64,000 nt of DNA from Peteryoungia desertarenae (GTDB lineage Bacteria > Pseudomonadota > Alphaproteobacteria > Rhizobiales > Rhizobiaceae). The first letter of the stretch is position 1. Every line of letters begins with the position of its first letter. The stretch lies in NCBI RefSeq assembly GCF_005860795.2, contig NZ_CP058350.1, positions 2,882,501 through 2,946,500 on the forward strand, read 5' to 3'. The notes under the pieces are model-generated. The model ran no database searches, was not told the origin of the DNA, and saw only the letters and a list, made by a program, of their open reading frames with translations. Both the position numbers and the translations under genes were made by a program. Below, in pieces: positions 36,724 to 44,762 of the stretch.

Positions 36724-37170
36724 ATGCTGATAACAACAAGAAGACTGAGCGACAGTGCCGAAGTCTGTCAGGCAAGCAGCCTTTTTCGAAACGCTTATGC
36801 AGAAGCTCCCTGGTACGAAACATGGACTGAACTTGCAGCGCATGAACGACTGCTGGAACTGGCAGGCATGCCGGGGCGCATCGCTGTCGGAGCCTATGTT
36901 GAGAGCCGCATGATTGGAATAACTGTAGGCTTCACGCAATCCAATGTAAGGGGAAAGTCACTCTACATAGCCGAAGTCGTGGTGGAGCCTTACTATCAGG
37001 CCAAGGGCGTTGGACGACGGTTGCTGGAGGTCATGCAACAGGAGGCAAAAGCCGAAGGCCATGTCGGCGCCTGGCTTGTCACGCGGGGCGAAGGCAGGAC
37101 AGCCGAATTCTACCGCAAGCTGGATTTCACCCAATCGGAAAGCTTGCGGATCTTCAATCTGATGCTCTGA
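36724..37170 (+). CDS. GNAT-family N-acetyltransferase
   Basis: The 148-residue protein has a GNAT core with the acetyl-CoA motif VVVEPYYQAKGVGRRLLEVM and a following LVTRGEGRTAEFYRKLDF. It starts 54 nt after cobK in the same direction and could be co-transcribed. The substrate cannot be predicted. Confidence 0.85.
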   Translation: MLITTRRLSDSAEVCQASSLFRNAYAEAPWYETWTELAAHERLLELAGMPGRIAVGAYVESRMIGITVGFTQSNVRGKSLYIAEVVVEPYYQAKGVGRRLLEVMQQEAKAEGHVGAWLVTRGEGRTAEFYRKLDFTQSESLRIFNLML

Positions 37171-37268
37171 ACAATCCGCAAGAACTGGCGGCAGGCCTCG
37201 GTTCTGTGACGGCTCATCTGCATCCGACCGGCTGCAACAAGCCGGATCCGACGGAATTGCCACCAGTT

Positions 37269-37340
37269 AAAAATGAAGGGCCTTCAAGAGCAAACGTCCG
37301 ACCCGTTCGCGCCAGGAGCCGGACAGTTGCCATGAAGGCC
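37269..37340 (-). terminator. Large hairpin terminator downstream of the nucleoside hydrolase gene
   Basis: On the minus strand an 8-bp outer stem (GGCCTTCA at 37340-37333, pairing with TGAAGGCC at 37286-37279) encloses further pairing arms (GCAA/TTGC and GTCCG/CGGAC) and is followed a few bases later by TTTTT. It begins 14 nt after the nucleoside hydrolase stop. Confidence 0.55.
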
Positions 37341-37353
37341 GTTCCTTGGCGCC

Positions 37354-38319
37354 TCAATCTTCTTTGACCGCCACGATGACGTCGTGAATGAGCCGCAGCA
37401 CGCTGGGTGCTTCGATATCGACGCAGACTTTCTGGCTGGGAAGATCCCCATCCCAGTCTGATGGACCAAAGCCACGACCATCCGGCTTCTGGATGGTCTG
37501 GCCATCGGCGATGCCGCCGGAAACCACGCGGATCACACCGCTGCGGGTCGTGAAGAGCTCGGGGGCGACCACGTAGACGCAGGCGCAGCTGTCATGCACC
37601 ACCATGCCGTCATCGACCAGACCTTCGTAGAAGTCGATGTAGAACTGCGACAGGTCAAACAGAAGACGCGCCCGGCTGGAGCCGGCAGCATCACGGATAT
37701 CGGCAAGCTGCGATCGGGTCATGACCGTCTTCATGGTGACATCAAGACCGACCACAACGAGAGGCCAGCGCGCTGTCATGACCACGTCGGCGGCCTCCGG
37801 ATCACCATGAATATTGGCTTCAGCCGCGGGCGTGACATTGCCATTGCAGTCGAAGGCGCCACCCATGATGACAATCTCCTTAACGAGATTGACGATCTCC
37901 GGGTCCTCCTTCAGCGCGTTGGCAAGATTGGTCATGCGGCCGACGGCAACGATCGTGACCTCGCCCGGATTGGCGCGGACCGTCTCGACGAGGAAGCGAT
38001 GGGCTGGACGCGGATCGGGATGCACATCCGTCACCTTGGGCACACCGATATTGCCGAGCCCATCATCACCGTGAATCCAGGCTGGTGGGTCATGCGTCAC
38101 CCGATGCGGGATGAAGGTTTCGCCGGCACCCTTGACGACCGGTGCATCGATCTTCCACTCGCGCTTCAGGAACAGCGCATTGTTGGTCGTCGTTTCGATC
38201 GAGGCATTGCCGAAGACGGTGGTGATTCCGAGGAGGTCGATCTCCGGATGGTGGTGGAGAAAAAGGAGGGCCATGGCGTCATCAACGCCTGGGTCCGTAT
38301 CGAAGATGACCTTATGCAT
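37354..38319 (-). CDS. Inosine-uridine preferring nucleoside hydrolase
   Basis: The 321-residue protein starts with the calcium- and ribose-binding motif KVIFDTDPGVDDAMALLF and has GAFDCNGNVTPAAEANIHGDPEAAD later, both typical of the family. It hydrolyses N-ribosyl bonds of nucleosides. It follows cobM by about 70 nt. A link to cobalamin, for example nicotinate riboside or alpha-ribazole salvage, is only a possibility; ordinary purine or pyrimidine salvage is more likely. Confidence 0.9.
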   Translation of the reverse strand: MHKVIFDTDPGVDDAMALLFLHHHPEIDLLGITTVFGNASIETTTNNALFLKREWKIDAPVVKGAGETFIPHRVTHDPPAWIHGDDGLGNIGVPKVTDVHPDPRPAHRFLVETVRANPGEVTIVAVGRMTNLANALKEDPEIVNLVKEIVIMGGAFDCNGNVTPAAEANIHGDPEAADVVMTARWPLVVVGLDVTMKTVMTRSQLADIRDAAGSSRARLLFDLSQFYIDFYEGLVDDGMVVHDSCACVYVVAPELFTTRSGVIRVVSGGIADGQTIQKPDGRGFGPSDWDGDLPSQKVCVDIEAPSVLRLIHDVIVAVKED

Positions 38320-38387
38320 GCAGAATTCCTTTGTTCTTGTCTTTGTGCAAGGGCGCGACCATAGCGCCGTCCCTCATCGGCATGCAA

Positions 38388-39170
38388 TCACTCTGCGGCC
38401 GCCTTTTTCTTTTTCCCGACATTGCGAAGCACATGGCTAAAACCGGCATTGTAAAGGTCGCTGTCGCGGAACTCGACATGGCCGAAAACCTTGCCGACCA
38501 TGATCAGCGCGGTCCTCGTGATCTTCGCCTTGCGCACCTCTTCGGCCATATCCTTCAGCGTCGTGCGGATGAAAAGTTCATCCGGCCAGGTCGACCGATA
38601 GGCTATGATCACGGGGCAATCCTCGCCGTAATAGGGTGTCAGCGTGTCCCGGATATGACTGAGGTTGCGGATCGAGAGGTGGATGGCAAGCGTTGCGCGG
38701 GATTTCCCAAGGATCTCCAGCGTTTCGAATTCCGGCATCGAGGATGCCTTCATCTCCGTGCGCGTGACGATCACCGTCTGGGCGATTTCCGGCAAGGTGA
38801 GCTCGGTCTTCAGCCGCGCCGCCGTCGCGGCAAAGGCCGGCACGCCGGGCACGACATCATAGGGAATGCCTGCCGCATCCAGACGGCGCATCTGTTCGGC
38901 AATCGCGCCATAGATCGATGGATCACCGGAATGAACGCGGGCGACGTCCTCGCCGCGCGAATGGGCTGCCTCGATCTCGGCAATGATCTCATCGAGATGC
39001 ATCGGCGCTGTATCCCTGACGAGCGCATCCTCGGGAGCCGCCTTAACAATCTCCTCCGGTACCAGCGAGCCGGCATAGAGGCAGACCGGGCAGCGCTCGA
39101 TGAGGCGCAGGCCACGCACGGTGATGAGATCGGGGGCTCCCGGGCCGGCGCCGATGAAATAGACGGTCAT
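38388..39170 (-). CDS. cobM: Precorrin-4 C11-methyltransferase CobM
   Basis: The 260-residue SAM methylase has the opening VYFIGAGPGAPDLITVRG and the RVHSGDPSIYGA loop that characterises CobM/CbiF. It ends with a Lys-rich tail (GKKKKAAAE). Its start overlaps the cbiG-cobJ stop by 4 nt. Confidence 0.93.
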   Translation of the reverse strand: MTVYFIGAGPGAPDLITVRGLRLIERCPVCLYAGSLVPEEIVKAAPEDALVRDTAPMHLDEIIAEIEAAHSRGEDVARVHSGDPSIYGAIAEQMRRLDAAGIPYDVVPGVPAFAATAARLKTELTLPEIAQTVIVTRTEMKASSMPEFETLEILGKSRATLAIHLSIRNLSHIRDTLTPYYGEDCPVIIAYRSTWPDELFIRTTLKDMAEEVRKAKITRTALIMVGKVFGHVEFRDSDLYNAGFSHVLRNVGKKKKAAAE

Positions 39171-41023
39171 TCTTCACTTCCCTTCATGCCAGTATCCGCC
39201 TTCCCGGAATAACCGCGCGGCGTATAAACCCAGGTCTTGCCGTCACCTGTCTTGACCGTGCGGCTTTCGGACGAGCCAACGACCACGACGGTCAGCATAT
39301 CGACATCATCGACATTCAATTCTCCAAGCGGCACGGTGCGGACATTTTCGCCCTCTCGACCAAGATTGGTGGCGAGGATGACAGGGGTCGAGGCCGGACG
39401 ATGCGCCAAGAGCTCGTCCCGCGCCCAGGCCAACTGGGTGCGGCGCTTCATCGAAACCGGATTGTAGAAGGCGATCACGAAATCCCCCTGACCTGCCGCC
39501 TTCACCCGACGCTGGATGTGCTCCCAGGGGGTCAAAAGATCAGAGAGCGATATGGTGCAGAAATCATGGCCGAGCGGTGCGCCGATACGGGCAGCGGCAG
39601 CCTGGAGCGCGGAGATACCGGGAGAGACCTGCACCTCGATCCGGCTTGCGGCATCGCTGATCCCGCCCTTGTCGAAGAGTTCGAAAACCAGCGTCGCCAT
39701 GGCGTAGATACCGGCGTCGCCGGAGCAGACCAGCGCCACCGTCTTGCCCTGCCCGGCCAGTTCCATGGCATGAACGACGCGCGCCTCTTCCTTGCCGAGA
39801 TCGAAATCATGGCGGACCTTGCCGTTTGCCAGATCGCCGAGCAGGTCCAGGTAGAGCGAGTAGCCAACGAGATCGCTGGAGGCGGCCACCATCCGCGACA
39901 CCTCCGGCGAACGCCAGCCATCCGAACCCGGACCGATACCGACGACGAAGAGTTTGCCGCGAGCGCGACCAATATGGCGAGGATCAATGATGCCTTTCGC
40001 CCGTGCAATCGCAGCCGTGGCACCCTTCGACTTGATCTTTTCGACCACCAGTTCGCCCTCCGCACCAACGGCTGCGAGGGCGGCGCCCTCGGCGACGCCA
40101 TGGCATCCAACCTCGGCAAACACCACCTCGGAGGGATTTTTGAGCCTTGGCGCTTCGGCTTCCAATTCAGCCGCCGTAAAGAAGCGGGCCGGCACATCGA
40201 AATGCCGTGCAACCGCATGGATCGCAGCCTCGTCCGCCTTCAGGTCGATCGAGCAGACGGCTGCAAGACTTTCCTTCGCAAAACCACCCCTGGCAAGCGC
40301 TTCCTCGGCAAGCGCGATGGCCTCTTCGACATCGGCATGGCGCTCTGCGCCCATGCCAAGAACAAGGTTTTTCGGATGATAGACAAGCTCAAGATCGCCA
40401 GCGGCCTTGTCTTGATTGGTTATGGTCAAAGTCACGCGGGCCTCTTGTTCAAATGGAAGTCTGGATTGAGCGAGCCAGGAGGCGACCAGCGGAGCAGCAC
40501 CATCGACGAAGAGCCTTACGCCCTCACCTGCGACAAGCTCGGCCATTACAGCCTTGGCGTTTTCGGGATTGGCAAGCACATAGCCTGCCGCCGGCTGGTC
40601 AAGCGCCACACCGAACTTGAGATCCCCGGCCGTGGTAATCGCGGCATGGGCGCCAAGCACGGCGCCAATCTTGCGCGCAAGATCGTTGGCGCCGTGGTGC
40701 CCCCCGAGCAGCGGGACAACGGAAGAGCCGTCCTCGGCGACAGAAACAACTGGCGGCTCGGCCTGCTTGTCGGACAGAAGCGGGGCCAGCAGACGGATCA
40801 GTGCACCGGAGGCCATCACCGCAACGACGGGATGCCCCGCGCTGAAGAGCGACTGAACATGGTCCTTGGTGGAGCTAAACCGAACATCCGCTTCGTCCAC
40901 GCGGGCGGCAGCACCATGCAGTTCACCCCCGATTTCCAATGCAATGCGCCGCCCCAGAGAGGCTGCGGCACCACTGAGAACGACAACGGCGGGCTTCACC
41001 ACCGACTGGGACGGACCTCTCAT
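39167..41023 (-). CDS. cobJ: CbiG-CobJ fusion: cobalamin biosynthesis protein CbiG joined to precorrin-3B C17-methyltransferase
   Basis: The 618-residue protein has two parts. Residues about 1-345 form CbiG, with the N-terminal signature VVPLLGGHHGANDLARKIG, a central domain, and the C-terminal CobE-like part (GMGAERHADVEE, AEVGCHGVAEGAAL). Residues from about 355 form a complete CobJ/CbiH methylase (LFVVGIGPGSDGWRSPEV, VALVCSGDAGIYAMA, FYNPVSMKRR). CobJ contracts the ring with methylation at C17; CbiG opens the lactone in the anaerobic path. Start and cobI stop overlap by 1 nt. The CbiG role in an organism with CobN is unclear. Confidence 0.9.
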   Translation of the reverse strand: MRGPSQSVVKPAVVVLSGAAASLGRRIALEIGGELHGAAARVDEADVRFSSTKDHVQSLFSAGHPVVAVMASGALIRLLAPLLSDKQAEPPVVSVAEDGSSVVPLLGGHHGANDLARKIGAVLGAHAAITTAGDLKFGVALDQPAAGYVLANPENAKAVMAELVAGEGVRLFVDGAAPLVASWLAQSRLPFEQEARVTLTITNQDKAAGDLELVYHPKNLVLGMGAERHADVEEAIALAEEALARGGFAKESLAAVCSIDLKADEAAIHAVARHFDVPARFFTAAELEAEAPRLKNPSEVVFAEVGCHGVAEGAALAAVGAEGELVVEKIKSKGATAAIARAKGIIDPRHIGRARGKLFVVGIGPGSDGWRSPEVSRMVAASSDLVGYSLYLDLLGDLANGKVRHDFDLGKEEARVVHAMELAGQGKTVALVCSGDAGIYAMATLVFELFDKGGISDAASRIEVQVSPGISALQAAAARIGAPLGHDFCTISLSDLLTPWEHIQRRVKAAGQGDFVIAFYNPVSMKRRTQLAWARDELLAHRPASTPVILATNLGREGENVRTVPLGELNVDDVDMLTVVVVGSSESRTVKTGDGKTWVYTPRGYSGKADTGMKGSEE

Positions 41024-41760
41024 CAGACCCCGCTTCCCAGCGCCTGGGAGATCGCCGGATGCCAGCGCTCTTCGCCCTTGTAGATCAGGATCATCGAAAA
41101 ATACGGCGCGCGATCTTCGGTAAGCTCCGCAAGCGGCATCAGGCGCTCTTCGGCCAAACTGACCCGTTCGACATAGCCGGCCTGCGCCACAAGGCCCATG
41201 CGCTCGATCAGCGCTTTGATCCGGGCGAAGTGTCGTCCGATCTTGATGATGGCCAACGCCCCGGCTGCCTCAATACCGCGCTGCAGCTGATCATCATCAA
41301 GGGGACCGGGAAGCACGCTCAGGACATCATTGCGCGCTGCAAGCGGTCGACCAAGCCCGGCGGCTGCGGCCATCATGGAGGAGACACCTGGAACGACTTC
41401 GGTCGGGTAGTGCCCCGCCAGACGCTCGAACAGATACATGAAGGAGCCGTAGAAGAAGGGATCGCCTTCACACAGGACGGCCACATCCGAACCGGCATCG
41501 AGATGCCGCGACAGCGTTTCTGCCGCCTGGTCATAGACATCCTGCGCTGGAAACCGCTCTACCCGCATCGGAACAATGATCGGCACCTCAAGCTGCGCCG
41601 ACGTGATGTAATCAGCGGCGATCTGTCGGGCGAAGCTTGGTCCCGTATCAGGCGCCGGATAGGCCACCACCGGGCAGGACGTCAGGATCCGATGCGCCTT
41701 CAGCGTCAGGAGTTCAGGATCTCCTGGTCCAAGACCGAGACCGTAGAGTTTACCGGTCAT
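41023..41760 (-). CDS. cobI: Precorrin-2 C20-methyltransferase CobI
   Basis: The 245-residue SAM methylase begins GKLYGLGLGPGDPELLTLKA and has the VLCEGDPFFYGSFMYL loop. The ATG at 41760 overlaps the cobL stop as ATGA; a longer reading lies within cobL. It methylates C20 of precorrin-2. Confidence 0.93.
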   Translation of the reverse strand: MTGKLYGLGLGPGDPELLTLKAHRILTSCPVVAYPAPDTGPSFARQIAADYITSAQLEVPIIVPMRVERFPAQDVYDQAAETLSRHLDAGSDVAVLCEGDPFFYGSFMYLFERLAGHYPTEVVPGVSSMMAAAAGLGRPLAARNDVLSVLPGPLDDDQLQRGIEAAGALAIIKIGRHFARIKALIERMGLVAQAGYVERVSLAEERLMPLAELTEDRAPYFSMILIYKGEERWHPAISQALGSGV

Positions 41761-43010
41761 GCCGCCTCTCCCTTGACAACCGACCAGATCGTCACCGGCA
41801 TCAGCGACTTCCAGCCGCAATAACGCCCGACCGGGGCAGCCCTGGCGACCTGCAAGCGAGCCAGATCGCCGCCATAGAGCGTGCGCAACTCGATCAATTT
41901 GGCTTCCCCTTCGAGCGTGACGGCATTGGCGACCAGCAGACCGCCCACATCCAGGGCGGACCAGCAGGTCTCGAACAGTCCCTCACCCGTAATCCCGCCA
42001 CCGATGAAGATGACGTCCGGCCGGCGCAATCCTGCCAAGGCCGCAGGCGCCACCCCTTCGACGATCTCAAGATCCGGCACCCCAAGGGCCACCGCATTTT
42101 CGCGCAACATGGTCAGCCTTTCCGGCTTTGCCTCAATGGCAATAGCCCGCGTGCCCATACCAGTCCGCATCCATTCAATCGCGATGGAACCGCATCCGGC
42201 ACCGACGTCCCAGAGCAGCGCATTGGGGAATGGCTGAAGCTTGGCGAGCGTAACGGCCCTTACCTCGCGCTTGGTCATCTGCCCGTCATGCAGGAAAGCC
42301 TCATCCGGCAGGCCAGGAACAGGCGACAGCAACGGGCCATCGGCGGCGCAATCGATCGCAAGTGTATTGAAGTCGGAGAATTCAGGTTGATGCTCGAGAA
42401 TCTGCCGGGCTGTCAGCGTGACGATACGCTCCTGCAGCCCGCCAATATGCTCAAGCACATGCATGACGGAAGCACCGAAGCCGCGATTGACGAGCAGCGC
42501 AGCGGCCTGCTCTACGGTAGACGCATCCGATGTCAGAGCCAGAATGCGGGCGCGCGGCAGAACGTGCCGGTGCAGAAAGGCAAGCGGCCGTCCGTGCAGT
42601 GAAATCTGTGCAACCGACTGCAAGGGCCAACCCAGCCGTGAGGCGGCGAGCGAGAAGGCCGATGGGCTCGGCAGGATATACATCTCCTCAGCCGCAACAT
42701 AGCGCCGGAGGGTGGCACCAATGCCGAAATGCATAGGATCCCCGGTCGCCAGCACCGTAACAGGCGTCCCGCGAAGCTTCAGGATTTCATCAAGCGTTTC
42801 GCGAAAGCCGGCACCCCATGTCAGGATGCGCTTCAATCCCGGAAGTGAACTGCCGTCGATGACCGCCTCAAGCCGTTCGCCGAGCACGAGCGTCTCGGCC
42901 TGCCAGATCAGCGCCTGACCTTCGGCGCTAAGGCTTTCGAGACCGTTGTCGCCCATGCCAACAATTGTCAGCCAGGGTCCGTTTGCGGCATCAATATCGC
43001 GATCAGACAT
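41757..43010 (-). CDS. cobL: Precorrin-6Y C5,15-methyltransferase (decarboxylating) CobL
   Basis: The 417-residue protein is a fusion of a CbiE-type methylase (TIVGMGDNGLESLS near the N-terminus, VLATGDPMHFGIG) and a CbiT-type Rossmann methylase (LLWDVGAGCGSIAIEWMR, IFIGGGITGEGLF). It methylates C5 and C15 and decarboxylates the C12 acetate. The ATG at 43010 has GGAGGG about 10 nt upstream and overlaps the cobH stop by 8 nt; an in-frame start 26 codons earlier lies inside cobH. Confidence 0.92.
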   Translation of the reverse strand: MSDRDIDAANGPWLTIVGMGDNGLESLSAEGQALIWQAETLVLGERLEAVIDGSSLPGLKRILTWGAGFRETLDEILKLRGTPVTVLATGDPMHFGIGATLRRYVAAEEMYILPSPSAFSLAASRLGWPLQSVAQISLHGRPLAFLHRHVLPRARILALTSDASTVEQAAALLVNRGFGASVMHVLEHIGGLQERIVTLTARQILEHQPEFSDFNTLAIDCAADGPLLSPVPGLPDEAFLHDGQMTKREVRAVTLAKLQPFPNALLWDVGAGCGSIAIEWMRTGMGTRAIAIEAKPERLTMLRENAVALGVPDLEIVEGVAPAALAGLRRPDVIFIGGGITGEGLFETCWSALDVGGLLVANAVTLEGEAKLIELRTLYGGDLARLQVARAAPVGRYCGWKSLMPVTIWSVVKGEAA

Positions 43011-43647
43011 TGGTCCCAAGCCCTCCGGCCACGGCATTGACGGCAGCGGATGCCATGGCAGATCCGCCGCGACGCCCGCGAACTGCAATATACGGTACCC
43101 CCCGACTGTTCTCGATCAGCGCGTCCTTGCTTTCTGCCGCGCCGACAAAGCCGACGGGCATTCCAATGATCAGCGCCGGTTTCGGAGCACCGGCATCAAG
43201 ACGCTCCAGCAGGCGGAAAAGCGCCGTCGGCGCATTGCCGATCGCGACCACGGCGCCGGCGAGATCTTCATCCCATAAGTCCACCTGCGCAGCAGAGCGT
43301 GTATTTCCGATCTCAACGGCTTTTGGCCGCACCCGCTCGTCGTTGAGGAGGCAGATGACCTGATTTGAGGCCGGAAGCAGACGGGTGATGATCCCGTGGC
43401 GGACCATCTCGACATCGACCAGCACAGGCGCACCCTGCGCCAGGGCCTCAGCGCCGGCTTCGAAAGCACCTTCCGAAAAGGCAATATCATCGACCAGATC
43501 CACCATGCCACAGGCATGGATGAGCCGGATGATCAACGGCTGCATGGGAGCGGGAAATCGGTCAAGGTCAGCTTCCGCGCGGATCGTGGCAAAGGACTGG
43601 CGGTAGATTTCAGCGGGGTCGCGGATGTAGTCGAGTGGTGCATTCAT
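43003..43647 (-). CDS. cobH: Precorrin-8X methylmutase CobH
   Basis: The 214-residue protein has the opening YIRDPAEIYRQSFATI, the catalytic His region RLIHACGMVDL and the conserved GMPVGFVGAAESKDAL. It moves the C11 methyl to C12, giving hydrogenobyrinate. Its ATG overlaps the stop of the upstream RNase-H-fold gene (ATGA). The repeat element in that gene begins only 6 nt upstream of the cobH start, so the cobH ribosome binding site now lies within repeat sequence. Confidence 0.93.
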   Translation of the reverse strand: MNAPLDYIRDPAEIYRQSFATIRAEADLDRFPAPMQPLIIRLIHACGMVDLVDDIAFSEGAFEAGAEALAQGAPVLVDVEMVRHGIITRLLPASNQVICLLNDERVRPKAVEIGNTRSAAQVDLWDEDLAGAVVAIGNAPTALFRLLERLDAGAPKPALIIGMPVGFVGAAESKDALIENSRGVPYIAVRGRRGGSAMASAAVNAVAGGLGTNV

Positions 43648-44762
43648 GCGGAATACCCCCCTCTGTCGCGTTGCGACATCTCCCCCACAAGGGGGGAGAG
43701 TGGGGTGTGCCGTGTGGCAGCCTCGGCAACGACGGCAGAATCGCTGAACGAAGTCCCAGAAGTCATGGATGAATTTGGAACATCAGAGGCGAGGTCGGCG
43801 CAAGCCGCAGTCCGCTCTCCCCCCTTGTGGGGGAGATGGCCGGCAGGCCAGAGGGGGGTATCCCCGCCCGCAAACTCCAGCGCCCGATGCCCGATCCCGA
43901 GCACCCAGCCCTCTTCGGTCGTCGATGCCGTCACCTCTTCGTCGCTCAACATCGGCGGACGGGCAAGAAGTGCAGAAAGCCGCCCGTCAGCGTCAAAACG
44001 TGAGAAGGCTTCCGCGACAGTTCGTACCTGTACGGCATCCTTCACCTCGTCGCTTGCGGCCAGCGGGAAGAGAGACGGATAAATTTCGGCGAAAACGACA
44101 GGTTTCTCGAATGAGGCAGAAAAGCCCGTTTCGAACGGCCACACGGCAACCTGGTCACAATAGTGGCTTTCATCGAGAAAACGGGAAAGACGTGCAATCC
44201 CGAGAAGGGTCTGGCTACCGACCGAACCGTTATAGCTCAATTGCCAGATGGATTTCGCCCCCTTGGCGAACAGCTCCGATTTGCGGAAGGCAAGAGGCGC
44301 CGTTTGGGGGGCTGCCGGCTTCCTGTCCGACAGATCGGGATAGACATGCTGATGCGGCCGTCCCCAGAAGCGCGGCTCGCCGGCAAAATGCGTGGCATTC
44401 CAGCGGGACGCTACCTCGAAGCGGTTGTTTCGGTTATCCGGGCCATCTTCGATCTCCGAGGCGATCCTGCGCCAGAGCGTCCGCCAGTCCGATTTGCCTG
44501 TCAGCCGCTCGGCAGTACCTGCCGGATAGCCGAAGGCGAAGTCGAAGCCGCACAGGAGGCGTTCGCCTCGCGTCACAGCAGAAGCCACAACCGTGTTCAG
44601 TCGTTGCATGAAGACGTGGCGGGTCGAGAAATTCTCGATCCACTCGATCGCATGGCCATCGCCCTCGCGCCGGGCGAGGCACGCCCAGAGCGAGTTCTTG
44701 CCGGTGACCGGTTGTCCGGCACCGGACCAGTCGACGATCAGGATGCGATCGAAGAGCGGCAT
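43644..44762 (-). CDS. RNase H-fold protein of unknown function (DUF429-like) with a repeat-derived C-terminus
   Basis: The 372-residue protein begins RILIVDWSGAG and later has CGFDFAFGYPAG, acidic motifs of the actin/RNase H-like fold seen in predicted nucleases (DUF429/COG4923-like; by eye). Residues about 1-300 look like ordinary protein (PHQHVYPDL, FRKSELFAKGAKSIWQLSYNG). The last 70 or so (from about TPLWPAGHLPHKGG) are encoded by the palindromic repeat at 43653-43861 and are not family sequence. Its ATG overlaps the cbiX stop by 1 nt and its stop overlaps cobH, so it is embedded in the cob operon. Its job there is unknown. Confidence 0.75.
   Translation of the reverse strand: MPLFDRILIVDWSGAGQPVTGKNSLWACLARREGDGHAIEWIENFSTRHVFMQRLNTVVASAVTRGERLLCGFDFAFGYPAGTAERLTGKSDWRTLWRRIASEIEDGPDNRNNRFEVASRWNATHFAGEPRFWGRPHQHVYPDLSDRKPAAPQTAPLAFRKSELFAKGAKSIWQLSYNGSVGSQTLLGIARLSRFLDESHYCDQVAVWPFETGFSASFEKPVVFAEIYPSLFPLAASDEVKDAVQVRTVAEAFSRFDADGRLSALLARPPMLSDEEVTASTTEEGWVLGIGHRALEFAGGDTPLWPAGHLPHKGGERTAACADLASDVPNSSMTSGTSFSDSAVVAEAATRHTPLSPLVGEMSQRDRGGYSA
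43653..43861. repeat. RIME-like palindromic mosaic element inside a coding region
   Basis: Two inverted copies of a 47-48 bp unit lie at 43653-43700 and 43815-43861. Each unit has arms ATACCCCCCTCTG and a CATCTCCCCC...GGGGGGAGAG palindrome, and they differ only in the small loop between them (11 versus 10 nt). A 114-nt non-repeated spacer separates them. The structure matches Rhizobium-specific intergenic mosaic elements, but here it lies in frame at the 3' end of a gene. No transposase is associated. Confidence 0.8.

Noticed and set aside
39401..41083. Plus-strand open frame of about 560 codons
   Set aside because: It is antisense to the cbiG-cobJ fusion and has no recognisable features.
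43653..43861. Insertion sequence or CRISPR-like repeat
   Set aside because: There are only two copies in inverted orientation, with no transposase, no target duplication seen and no regular spacers.
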